Virus record (IMG/VR): IMGVR_UViG_3300020159_001594
Location: 1 to 24,013 of that record
Direction: 5' to 3' (one strand)
Source of the DNA: a virus
DNA: 24,013 nt
In this document: positions 19,901 through 23,835 of the stretch, one piece after another
Layout: every line of letters starts with the position of its first letter
How positions within the stretch are numbered: the first letter of the stretch is position 1
Translations under genes and position numbers: made by a program
Notes under the pieces: model-generated
Told to the model about the DNA's origin: nothing
Database searches by the model: none
What the model saw: the letters and a program-made list of their open reading frames with translations, nothing else

Positions 19901-19988
19901 ACTGATCAATTGTTGCTGAAAGAAATTTTTCGTTGACATCGGTGCGAAACACACCAGGTAACAACTCTATACTTTTTCTAATAGCCAT
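4992..19988 (-). CDS. Giant 4998-aa virion protein with interrupted FG-GAP beta-propeller
   Basis: One intact frame encodes 4998 residues. It begins 1 base past the gp6 stop, with GGTGA 9 bases upstream as ribosome-binding site. Visible parts in order: a conserved N-terminus (1-145; SATIDQLISEP, LYGYIGRKFAPTY); a cupredoxin-like sandwich (about 177-237; TIVLARGGSYTFTV, FWIQ, GVENNGATVGDV) without a visible copper site; a block with RPWEMLGF (1383) and PNWWESFYGPGPYT; WKLSVKEFLFWAQQGW (1744); seven FG-GAP motifs with Phe at 2329, 2397, 2452, 2653, 3262, 3568 and 3664; long repeats inserted between blades; a helical part near 4150-4290; paired GxGY repeats (about 4374-4440); and a C-terminal block with SHAPEELVPG (4780) and RIRRGTQGT (4891). 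From memory, several of these blocks occur in large structural proteins of marine T4-like phages. No signal peptide or membrane segment is evident. Its place after gp25-gp6 matches T4 gp7, but I see no gp7 similarity. A baseplate-linked adhesion scaffold is my inference. Confidence 0.9.
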   Translation of the reverse strand: MAIRKSIELLPGVFRTDVNEKFLSATIDQLISEPALKNLYGYIGRKFAPTYKNSDSYIIEDSLDRQYYQLEPSTIIKDASGEITFFSSYIDLLNKIKYYGGLTEDHSRLFASEYYSFDPKISFDKLINFGQYYWLPNGPTSVQVNTSGIELTKTYTVARNVSSARYDFTTGGAKNNTIVLARGGSYTFTVDQSSEFWIQSELGTDGVLTATPSISSRNVLGVENNGATVGDVVFNVPQKDAQDRFIKMTTVYNVDYATPIKFSDLQNQYLSDFLINFPQYQGIIGQLNGKTTIFQGQNQSINLGEEVWTVGGTNTTVALGYPKDSVVPNDKRFGIWQIQLLDVTRPGGIADKLLNLFWVQDVTLDEKVYIRYGIKFANTEWYKEFDGFFHQIPLLTSLQDTLYIQDGLRPDIYSIIKIVDQTNFVIDVDNDILGQLTYTSPNGVEFTSGLKIKFDVGVTPTSYRDREYYVENVGDSINLVDIELLVRPEPYNDELAVNYPIRQIVLDTPTNAVIPAGSNITFGNVVITNNIEITAGATKITTLDSTNSITKGLEVTGVGISSGTLVYDVYADTLFPEYITIKRDAKDLNAWSRNNRWFHVDVIKNTAIYNNEQLVLDQQLRAQRPIVQFEGDLQLFNYGRIGKNAIDILDTDVTNPLRDLQGKTISDSNITFVPQGSISGAEPAKVFWKSIELGTTLTVSFIGSYALGVEMFDGMRVIFGAAEDPLVKNKIYILNLVQYQVDSNGLPTGPYHISLNVADDGESLVYDSVVVKLGNYKGSAWWYDGTNWNEGQQKTSLQQDPLFDVHDNDGKSLSDLTVYPRSNFVGTKLFGYEQNTLGVDDKILGFPLTYRSFTSQGDILFKNYFNTDTFTYVIDQTFITKNISVGFLKNITDRDNLASRNTWRTVNEYSKQYQLISYTFDGGNNPFMLDIAPNEIVTINQVDSIPYLKVYQNKTFLTSNQWTFTTATKKLTLLTTLTQGDVIDIEIYSDQISAMGYYEIPLNLDLNAQNVDLTSLTLGQMRNHLITMSRNSSTLIGNILGPNNLRDIEIKQQGGSILQHSAPVPLAELFLLDGQSNFIPALEYAQREYTKFKNKFLELSISLPGIDPTNPQTSVDKIITEINKNKNTSFPWFYSDMVPYGTLRNTINYTVYDPLISSYEITNIFSISDLSNKSILVYLNNIQLIVGSDYSFDTTRPAITFNTDNITLNVDDSITIVEFANTDGCYIPETPTKVGTWAKFIPEIVSDNTYRTPINIIRGHDGSITPAFNDYRDNFLLELEKRIYNNIKGENTGTYPDIYTIIPGKFRKSSYLYSDLWKILSSSFLTWVGNNKVDYSTNTTFESSDSFTWNYSGFVDRLSGEKLQGSWRACFQYFYDTFYPHTRPWEMLGFTAIPNWWESFYGPGPYTGGNKLLWDDLEAGLIRNGPRANLDAGLGPGIDPRYVRPGLSQVIPVDENGILLSPAAVIARATSPKSAATSWAIGELGPVEMAWRNSSDFPFAIQKAIALATPARYFGQYVDTYRIKYNYEVNQYLTLDNHHVKQTDINFNGDTSTGLIYRASGYLNWIADYLISLGIAPGTMITPMLRNYQVNLAYKLAGFSDKKYLQILAEQSSPTSTNASILIPDDNYNVLLFKSAPIDKIVYSAVIVEKSTNGYVVKGYNINQPYFTIIPSVPNSNGYKITVLNSSGVVYKEYQNVKLTVPYGYEFKNKQQIVDFLISYERYLLSQGFTFNDRDSDLGEERNWKLSVKEFLFWAQQGWKTGSILVLSPVVNSISAITSNSIVDEVTDSQQGSKVVDQNFNLVRKTGYKTMRTPSSFKVTLLEDTTMLAFVELNLVQYEHVLVFDNVTVFNDVIYKPELGNRQYRLKLIGQKTDNWDGSLFAPGFIYNSKTIQSWQAGKDYLKGELVLYKNFYYVALQNIAAEIEFNFAYWRQLSSNEIKTGLLRNFSTIAVGSQSSYDSYGIIKDNNQLSYSHGLIGFKPRQYLSDLGLSETTQIELYKGYIKQKGSMNAVNALTKAEFNNVSSDINLFEEWAVRTGEYGALDSNPYIEIVLDEKAFSVNPAIAEFVSQVDNNRGDGLTVFNKSQLYKSTDAFNGNISLIRDTHSNYDNDILTAGYVNIDDVSTTIYDLNDYVNLNTQLADIGRGYTIWCAKDLTGNWNVYRVTETNNHITTLTNNTDGTLTWVSEYPHTLSETNVFLIKGFSVEFDGFYQVDTVVSLDTVIVSYLGPIGNLDGITTESGYGILYKLDSMRFRFMEDSRVYGLLNPPHGWKVGDKIWIDDDAATTTDNGQSYTTGDNLWKVYEKQQPWNYDQTLLKASSEYSANVSGFGTSVKLSYDGLLAITGSPYANCYPYYSKDIEVTTGIVNTFDKNTLGRFIEGTSLIPDAGNAIITTREFGYSVDQAINIVGVGAPGSFGNIGLVYVYNRDPATTTFNKPQVLWSGNVNATNDRFGSRIAFDQHGTWLYVGAPGNDRVYVYGLNNHVIKKSHTEFVIDNIRMPISSSIRANIGDTLSLPETGAVTIVRETSISSANILVNNRTNITAGKWVYKYDSVTGVTANTGSYVTAEPYYASITSNITLSFTPQIANNASMLGIVGSFADVGARTFIPDLDYTVVNNKVVFTANIAEGVYQIDQQPRYTLHATLQGDTGTQFGYALDSSLDGAQLAVGAPGANVFVNDTWLQGAGAVYVYDRVIEANITTGATEYITSGNIDLAHRVTVENVEVNDYEVVPYVTLYLSGNLTTSVGDHITQPSTGANLEVVVGGTNVNSVVLRYLSDRITLGSGNISVNGTVTELYSPVRKQVYFSSNIVANVGEYITQTVGSVTSNAVVVANSVGNTVTISYANIANAFVLTSLSNISIGGTFLDKYTPAQRTVYFTSNVTANVGQFITQVTNGNNIANANVISRPGTIVFSGNINSVNLVTIGDTITQVTTGANAVVTKVTSVTGSNTLVEVDFITSTNFTSGSGNVTVNGTLATLPSSYKQIYFNGNITANVGQYIRQSISNANATVVANSYGNTVTIIYNSSSVFTIASGNVTVGNLTANVNANVYPTTSANIVYGIYPIWANVVPNAVTVTYKDANVFVLTGNIFTPPANVINVGGTMVANLGVQVYFSNVITANVGQTISEYLGSGNYANATVISGNNFSSTLSVSYITAYTFDSSANIKIDNIDANVTVNLTGNIGVYPSTSSNIGVYPTQIANIGIYPTTSSSTDSYAIRFTNPPPAGKVIYIETNQFNLLEKLTGIDSLTGGLGAIQSNAAFGTDLTICSNNCAIYIGAPYYDNGPTYNSGAVWKFHNRGRLYGTNNGYTVNPVFMPGDSIRLDNFEIIVSGRMMPQESNYILTLTKGANITANAGNYITQTVSGANVIVVNDVENTNSIVVSDYHRKVTFNSSISLSLGDIISQGNATVQVIETTVSTTTVNVRPITGTFTTSPNNVNVTWKANNETTGGSVYPTAINIYSFTFGSGDITVTGNANVATTYTSVNPMASLDSLIKDINDAELLGISAVNENNTLRLNTNKTVAKNLLRVLTGTNTAGSEGVYADAGLIVFAYMQIIVNPFNASGEYFGNKVVLAQNAYMLVIGSERGTTKSYATFDIGSTILDQRTTAFFDKISGSGSVYIYELYDDPRNAVEDPGRYSFAQQLNTGDFLKQIGGDLNPGDRFGAAIDIIGSDVIISAPSDSTTKTKAGSVYIFRNPTMTRGWKLIRYQQPKVDIGSISRLYLYDNVNNKIQSNLEFIDPAKGVILGQADQDITYKTEYDPAVYNRGINSNSEYYWGENQINQVWWNLDKVRFIDYEQDTLTYRSINWGRLFPGSVIEVCEWVESTVLPSEYVISGKYDGIPKYPNNTHYVEIVRVDPITNIVGSLYYFWVTNKTTVPVNDAKRNLPIQTIADYISNPKSQDIAYAAVTRNNAIIVYNVAKYLSAKTTVLHIDYDINKDKNVIHSEYELLQKANPFSLISEKISNKLIDSLSGIDQIGRVVPDPSLSVADRYGINTRPRQSIFIDRLRALSDLVTYVNSVLIKKPIARQYSLNTLQAEEAAPSLKLNEYDLKIDTEVDLEYIDTTPLATGYRVLVNMDSRQDNLWVLYELAIDKTWEITKIQSYKTSLFWEYVDWYADGFGPNTKLDYVVDTLVDAKKLPVAVGEEILVRVSTSDLGGWNLITVNINLEFQVVGIQNGTIQLKSSIWDFANNGIGFWNQGFDTSRFDQNPTIETRYIIEALKKDIFINELQGEFNSLFFVMVNYLFTEQKYVDWIFKTSFVSITHYLRALTQPANYIKDNITYYENYIEEIKPYVTKIREYLTNYNGDDTFGGDITDFDLAPYYDPDTKIFRSPSGELISKDQQLWATGYLTSTGSLINIDYKNWYKNRNFFVDSIVITNPGVGYISAPTITILGGGTNIYATASATINSITGGLARIDLLTSGSGYYLTPTVIINGGITSNVTVVGTAISTGYVFSVNTINGLMIGMTANAVFDADSYITSIDLGNLKITMSTGNIGAFINQTISFGGRPATAYAMLNNEQVRTFDSTLKFDRVSYGTTVLPWSANTSYTANTIVAYDGVGYKVKSNTTTANNFIYADYTIYAANSFSNANDRIMSYYKPTAKMPVVDVIEVELNTANAAIDSKTIYVFPADFITLGMYISGSGVTAGYITAIKPNVAIVLDDVTTVCTQIKLSANVTLPTQNMTIKATYNSMYQLVDGTIFPGLPLTGPNFSISPNYGVGFDNTIFDPVEFNKDGSVLLDKSAYDTVHYSVYQSQYLGLNPEDIILGGGAYIDTYHSHAPEELVPGIVFDTLDMRVYTKIDEVGGVTPSLGFRIFDNMINEPSYLRIGSANATVLTQTLGLTDGNIYVADASTLTAPDIIRNKPGVVFIDAERITYWTIDLVTNTLGRIRRGTQGTAAIVHGAGVSVIDSSATQLIPSISYGNLISNICVWYTHGVSTILDGTGFNGSTTTAAGFLKASPAFYGNIVIGSGSSPVTTEDAINIDTENGNDIYTET
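5033..5040 (-). promoter_or_regulatory. Late promoter-like box GATAAATA within the 3' end of the giant gene
   Basis: GATAAATA on the minus strand lies in the last 20 codons of the 4998-aa gene, 43 bases before the ATG of the 431-aa fibre-like gene. It is the only minus-strand copy I find inside the 15-kb gene, and it sits exactly where a promoter for the next gene would be. A start about 6 bases past the box would give a leader near 38 bases. It could raise fibre expression independently of the long upstream transcript. Confidence 0.55.
6671..6870 (-). repeat. Pair of GxGY beta-repeats in the giant protein
   Basis: Residues about 4374-4440 contain two copies of a roughly 32-residue unit: NPGVGYISAPTITILGGG and, after an ATASATI strand, SGSGYYLTPTVIINGG. 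The pattern 'GxGY...PT(V/I)xIxGG' is a beta-repeat that I recall from marine phage structural proteins. The copies are diverged at the DNA level. A role as a rigid linker or knob is inferred. Confidence 0.75.
9555..9963 (-). repeat. Second cluster of ANxGxxI repeats, between propeller blades 5 and 6
   Basis: Two further copies of the long repeat occur in the insertion between the fifth and sixth FG-GAP motifs. One starts at about 9963 (LTLTKGANITANAGNYITQ) and one at about 9827 (KVTFNSSISLSLGDIISQG), the second trailing into FGSGDITVTGN near 9570. They are more diverged than the main cluster but keep the strand pattern and the 'xxGxxIxQ' signature. A single degenerate copy (SIRANIGDTLSLPETGA) lies in the insertion between blades 3 and 4, near 12470. 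Confidence 0.75.
10360..10449 (-). repeat. Three 10-residue NIG(V/I)YPT repeats
   Basis: Three consecutive 30-base units encode NIGVYPSTSS, NIGVYPTQIA and NIGIYPTTSS, with unit starts at about 10369, 10399 and 10429 and partial DNA identity. They end the large insertion before the fifth blade. A related, degraded stretch (ANVYPTTSANIVYGIYPIWANVVP) lies about 130 residues upstream in the protein, so this short repeat has spread separately from the long one. Confidence 0.85.
10440..11789 (-). repeat. Main array of ~70-residue ANVG repeats in the giant protein
   Basis: Six copies of a beta-rich repeat start at about 11789, 11582, 11366, 11261, 11036 and 10661. Unit lengths are about 69, 72, 35 (truncated), 75 and 125 residues (the last with extra material), and about 70 for the final copy. 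Each opens with a 'xVYFxSNITANVGxxITQ' type segment, continues with ANA.V(V)...GNTVTISY and closes with GSGNI(T)VNGT. Copies are diverged in DNA but clearly homologous in protein. Spacings are multiples of 3. The array fills the insertion between FG-GAP motifs 4 and 5 and probably forms a stacked beta-stalk projecting from the propeller (inference). Confidence 0.9.
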
Positions 19989-19989
19989 T

Positions 19990-22900
19990 TTATGCTGTCA
20001 CCGTTTGATTAAGTTGAGCCGCTGTAATCGCTGATATGATTTGCACATTATCCACAGTTGCGGCACTTACAATAATTTCATTATATCCAGCATTAATCTG
20101 TAGTAAACTACCAAATATAGTTGATGCACTAGCCGGAACAATAGTAACACTGGCAATGTTAGGTGCTAATATACTGTGTAGATATGCTGACAGTTCACTG
20201 AAATAAAATGTTTCTCCAAAATCCCAATTTGCAATATCAAAATAACTGTTAATTGCAGAGATCACACTTGTTTTAATATCATTATCACTGACCACTACAT
20301 TAGGATTTTTAACTACTTTGAATGTAGCTTGTAATGCTAGGTCGGCTTTGGCACCAAATATTGGTTTGAATTTTGCTGGATTATAAATGATAGTGTCTGA
20401 AATACTCTTATAGTTTTCTAGTTCATTATAGTCTATCCCCAATATTTCCGGAGTTGGTGCCGATGGCTCAACAACTGTTCCTGTATTATCCTGGACCCAA
20501 GAAATATAATCAGCGGCATAGGTCTTGGTTAATATATACAAGTCAATAACGTTGTTTGGGCTTGGATCAATACGACGATTGTTTGGGCTGTTATGTCGAT
20601 ATTGGAAATAAAGATTTTCTCTACCAACCTTGGCAGTATAAGTCACAGGGGTAGCTAATTTTGTTGTTTCTATTAAATTATATGACGAATCATTGATGAC
20701 AGATAGTTTATAAAACTTATTTGAGCTTGGAATATAGAACAACTGACCATTTTGGTATAAAGTAGCATCAACTTCTGCCGCAGACAATAGGTCATAAGTA
20801 GAAATCACTGAACTGCTAGCGACTGGGGTTTGTATAACAAAATTATCATATCCATAAGTTGCTTCAAAATACACATATTTTCTTTCGGGACTGGTAGCAG
20901 GATCTACAATAAGTTCAAATAATTCAGGATTATCAGGGACTCCGTCAACATTTTCGTCGGGGAATGTAATTAATATCTTATTAGAATTTGCATATCCGTC
21001 CACTTCTGTAATAGATTTATAAATGTACCAAGTGTAATCAAGGGTCAAGGGAGTTGAATCATTGGGTGCCGAATTTACCTTAAGGACTTTGATCTGATCA
21101 TTGATTGTTAATCCTGTTTTTGGATCAAATGTTTTTACTCGATCATCAAAATAGAAATTAGTTTCTTTTACGCTTTCAAAAACATAGTTTAATCCGCGAT
21201 AGTATACTGTATATGTTTGCCCAACGGCTTGAAATCTTATTAACCAACTGCTGTCTAATCCACTTGAACTAGTATTACCCGTATAGCCCAAATCAAAATT
21301 GCCAGTATTTAAATCTCCAGGCAAGATTATCTTCCAGGATGTCGAATCAACATCATATCGTAATCCAAAATCTTCATATGATTGTATATATGACGACATC
21401 GTGTTAACCAATGATGTTGAAAAGTTGACATTGAACACTGGAAAAACCTGAACTGCAATAGCACCAGTTGGAACAATTTGACTTAATGTAATTGGACCAG
21501 ATCCATTGATTAAATTTCCTTGACCACTGTTTGTTCCATCTGCTAAAACTTGTATAACTCTTGCATAGATATAAAACTTATCTCCTGTTTGAATTGGCTC
21601 TCCAGACTGTATTTTATTCTGTGCATCAAAGTAATTGCCGGTGCCTGCAGAAAATTTAACTATTGCATTTTGTTTAATATATTGTTTACTATCACTAACA
21701 TAATTTCCAACTTGTAGTATCTTTCCCGAAGCGTCATAGAAATATCCAGTTAATCCAGTTTGATCTAAACTTTTATTCCATAGTGTGTTTGTTACTGCGG
21801 GTTGATTGTAGGCAGAATAAAAATATTGTAGTATTTCATTTTCAGTAACAATAGGTTTAATTTGATTATTAATTACTCTATATATGTCAACAGCGGTATT
21901 AAAACTAAATCCAAATGTTTTTGTAACCTCATCTTTATATAATCTGCCATCTTGACAGAAAATATTAGTTGACGAATACTTACCAGTGGTATCAATAACA
22001 TCTAAATATCGCGATACGCCCGAACTTGTTCTGTTTACGGCTTTAACTTTTAATACATTACTGAACAATGTATAAGGTAAGATATTATAGTCTTCACCTG
22101 TAACCATACGATTTTGAGTATAATATTGTTGTGGTGCTTTTTGTCTTACGTCATCTAGTGTTTCTCTCGCAGTTGCATTAGTAACGGTATATTGTAGACT
22201 AGCTCTAACAGTTATTGTTTCGATACGGCCCCCAGCACTGGTATAATTAATAGGTATGATAATATTAGACATTTCATCAGGAGTGACTTTGTATGCCTGA
22301 CCATTACTTACTCTGTAATAAAGTCTAAAACGGCCTTGTGGCATATTAGCAAAGGCACCGTCACCAAATATTAATTCAATTCTATCACCTGCCTTGCTAT
22401 TAACCTGATAGATATTTTTATTAGTGCTGGTATTATAGATAATGTTAGTATTGCCTACTGCTGGAACTTGTTGCCACATTGTATCAATGTCACCAGTAGA
22501 ATTAATGCTATATAACCAGATGTCCGAATTATTAATATTATCAACATCTATACCATACACTCGATTTGGTAAACTTTCTTGAAAGTTTAAATCTATTGAC
22601 ACTATCGATCCTTGTTTAAAATACAAGAAGAATCCTGTGTTATTACTGCCGTTACCTAAATTATCATTCCTATAAAGCAGATTGAACGGATTGTTAGGTT
22701 TTGGTGCTGTTTCATAAACGTAGCTTTTTCCAACAGTGGTCGGGCTAACAATTTCAAAATTAGTTTGTGTTCCTTCGATGGAGGTTTTAAATGCGTAGGT
22801 AGCGATTAGGCTAGGTATGAGATTTACCTGATATTCTTCTGTGGTTACTCCGTTGACAATATTTTTATTGTATGGTTTTCCAACAACTTGATTATTATTT

Positions 22901-23391
22901 AAACTGGCATTAATGATTGCAGTGAACTGTTCTAACCAGTTATCATTAGCACTATCTGCCCAGTTAATAACTAACCCTGCTAGATTTAGTCCATTGCTGT
23001 CATAAACTGCTTGTGTGGTGCTAACGCTGTCAACTTTAAGTAATCCGCTAGAGGGAATATTGCGTTTAGGGTTGTAGCTAATAAGTTTAGCTAATTTAAG
23101 AATGCTGTCGCGACGTTGGGCTGTATCAATATAATTTTCACGGGCATTTAAATCACCGCGGAATGCTAGACTTTGCCCTAGGAACGCGATTAGATCAATT
23201 AAAGCAATGAATTCGCTGGACTCAATAAAGTCATTAAAGTCTTCTGGATAATATAAGCGCAAATAATCAACCATTGACTTACGAAGTGTTTCGTAGTCAT
23301 AGCTTTGGAAATCCGCATTACGGAAGGTTTGATATAGTTTAGTCCAGTCTTCAGCAACTAGTAAACTGCTTTGTCTTGTGGTAATCGCCAT
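19990..23391 (-). CDS. 6: Baseplate wedge protein gp6-like (baseplate_J family), enlarged
   Basis: This 1133-aa protein corresponds to T4 gp6, which in dimers forms the ring of wedge arms around the baseplate hub and governs its change of shape on contraction. The N-terminal part shows the family pattern: a short helix region, YDYETLRKSMVDYL, SEFIALIDLIAFLGQSLAFRGDLNARENYIDTAQRRDSILKLA split as residues about 58-103, then ISYNPKR. The baseplate_J-like core has FGDGAFANMPQGRFRLYYRV at 342-361. T4 gp6 is 660 residues, so this version is about 470 longer; the extra is mostly beta-rich sequence in the second half, consistent with inserted domains. The C-terminus (about 1000-1133) returns to a conserved style with NSYFDIANWDFGETFYFSEL. 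A ribosome-binding site AGGAAA (23398-23403) lies 6 bases before the ATG. It follows gp25 as in related phages and ends 1 base before the giant gene. Confidence 0.92.
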   Translation of the reverse strand: MAITTRQSSLLVAEDWTKLYQTFRNADFQSYDYETLRKSMVDYLRLYYPEDFNDFIESSEFIALIDLIAFLGQSLAFRGDLNARENYIDTAQRRDSILKLAKLISYNPKRNIPSSGLLKVDSVSTTQAVYDSNGLNLAGLVINWADSANDNWLEQFTAIINASLNNNQVVGKPYNKNIVNGVTTEEYQVNLIPSLIATYAFKTSIEGTQTNFEIVSPTTVGKSYVYETAPKPNNPFNLLYRNDNLGNGSNNTGFFLYFKQGSIVSIDLNFQESLPNRVYGIDVDNINNSDIWLYSINSTGDIDTMWQQVPAVGNTNIIYNTSTNKNIYQVNSKAGDRIELIFGDGAFANMPQGRFRLYYRVSNGQAYKVTPDEMSNIIIPINYTSAGGRIETITVRASLQYTVTNATARETLDDVRQKAPQQYYTQNRMVTGEDYNILPYTLFSNVLKVKAVNRTSSGVSRYLDVIDTTGKYSSTNIFCQDGRLYKDEVTKTFGFSFNTAVDIYRVINNQIKPIVTENEILQYFYSAYNQPAVTNTLWNKSLDQTGLTGYFYDASGKILQVGNYVSDSKQYIKQNAIVKFSAGTGNYFDAQNKIQSGEPIQTGDKFYIYARVIQVLADGTNSGQGNLINGSGPITLSQIVPTGAIAVQVFPVFNVNFSTSLVNTMSSYIQSYEDFGLRYDVDSTSWKIILPGDLNTGNFDLGYTGNTSSSGLDSSWLIRFQAVGQTYTVYYRGLNYVFESVKETNFYFDDRVKTFDPKTGLTINDQIKVLKVNSAPNDSTPLTLDYTWYIYKSITEVDGYANSNKILITFPDENVDGVPDNPELFELIVDPATSPERKYVYFEATYGYDNFVIQTPVASSSVISTYDLLSAAEVDATLYQNGQLFYIPSSNKFYKLSVINDSSYNLIETTKLATPVTYTAKVGRENLYFQYRHNSPNNRRIDPSPNNVIDLYILTKTYAADYISWVQDNTGTVVEPSAPTPEILGIDYNELENYKSISDTIIYNPAKFKPIFGAKADLALQATFKVVKNPNVVVSDNDIKTSVISAINSYFDIANWDFGETFYFSELSAYLHSILAPNIASVTIVPASASTIFGSLLQINAGYNEIIVSAATVDNVQIISAITAAQLNQTVTA

Positions 23392-23397
23392 TGATAG

Positions 23398-23427
23398 TTT
23401 CCTGTTATAATACTATTTATCAGGAAA
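23398..23427 (-). promoter_or_regulatory. Inverted repeat enclosing the gp6 late promoter and covering its RBS
   Basis: On the minus strand TTTCCTG (23427-23421) and CAGGAAA (23404-23398) are perfect 7-base inverted arms with a 16-base loop. The downstream arm contains the gp6 ribosome-binding site AGGAAA. The loop contains most of the GATAAATA box and the predicted transcription start near 23408. RNA reading through from gp25 could fold and hide the ribosome-binding site, while RNA started at the promoter lacks the upstream arm. There is no U-run, so a terminator is unlikely. Confidence 0.5.
23414..23421 (-). promoter_or_regulatory. Late promoter-like box GATAAATA upstream of gp6
   Basis: GATAAATA on the minus strand in the 53-base gap between gp25 and gp6, 22 bases before the gp6 ATG. 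T4-like initiation 6 bases past the box would give a leader of about 17 bases carrying AGGAAA at good spacing. This is the best-formed promoter and ribosome-binding-site pair in the window and probably drives gp6 and the giant gene together, as no box precedes the latter. Confidence 0.7.
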
Positions 23428-23444
23428 ATAAAGTGTGTAGTTAA

Positions 23445-23822
23445 TTAAGCTGTTGTTAGAGTGTTATTCTGATTATCAAAACGCAAACTAAGTAGATTGC
23501 TTTGATTTGTTTGAACGTAGCGTAGATGTAATTCTACTTGGATACCTCTATCATATTCTGTAATCATAACATTGTCAATCGATACGCGAGGATCATAGCT
23601 AGCTATGGCTTTAATATCAGTTGTGATCACTGATTTTAACTCGTCTGTAAAGGGTTCATGTAGCACATTCCATATAATAGTGCCAAAGTTTGGCTTCATT
23701 AATTTCTCACCTTTACGAATATAAAAATGATTAATAATATCTTGCTTTACCAGCTCAAAATCAGTCAAGCGGAATTTCCTAATCCGATCAACTGTGCTGA
23801 ATCCTCTATACATTGTAGCCAT
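23445..23822 (-). CDS. 25: Baseplate wedge protein gp25-like (GPW/gp25 family)
   Basis: A 125-aa protein, close to the 132 residues of T4 gp25. This small wedge component contacts gp6 and gp53 near the sheath and belongs to the GPW/gp25 family found in all contractile injection systems. Visible family signatures are the RKGEKLMKPNFGTIIWNVLHEPF stretch (about residues 36-58), whose 'xMxPxFG..iw' and EPF parts are typical, followed by an amphipathic segment, DPRVSIDNV and a C-terminal beta hairpin. The start ATG at 23822 is 8 bases past the preceding stop. The nearest ribosome-binding-like sequence (AGGGG, 23835-23839) is 12 bases away, rather far, while a GATAAATA box ends just 5 bases before the ATG. 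It may be translated from a leaderless late mRNA or by coupling to the gene upstream. Confidence 0.95.
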   Translation of the reverse strand: MATMYRGFSTVDRIRKFRLTDFELVKQDIINHFYIRKGEKLMKPNFGTIIWNVLHEPFTDELKSVITTDIKAIASYDPRVSIDNVMITEYDRGIQVELHLRYVQTNQSNLLSLRFDNQNNTLTTA

Positions 23823-23827
23823 ATAAA

Positions 23828-23835
23828 TATTTATC
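23828..23835 (-). promoter_or_regulatory. Late promoter-like box GATAAATA directly before gp25
   Basis: GATAAATA on the minus strand overlaps the TAA stop of the upstream gene and ends 5 bases before the gp25 ATG. A start 6 bases past the box would fall on the A of the ATG. The box is part of a perfect 12-base palindrome (23823-23834, ATAAATATTTAT), so the plus strand also carries TATAAATA (23822-23829); only the minus-strand copy faces a gene. Confidence 0.5.

Noticed and set aside
4992-19988. Giant protein considered as a direct gp7 homologue
   Set aside because: It occupies the gp7 place after gp6, but I recognise no gp7 motif and the size differs about fivefold, so no gene symbol is given.
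23398-23427. Inverted repeat considered as a transcription terminator
   Set aside because: The stem is only 7 bases, the loop is long, and no U-run follows on the minus strand; it also surrounds a promoter and a ribosome-binding site.
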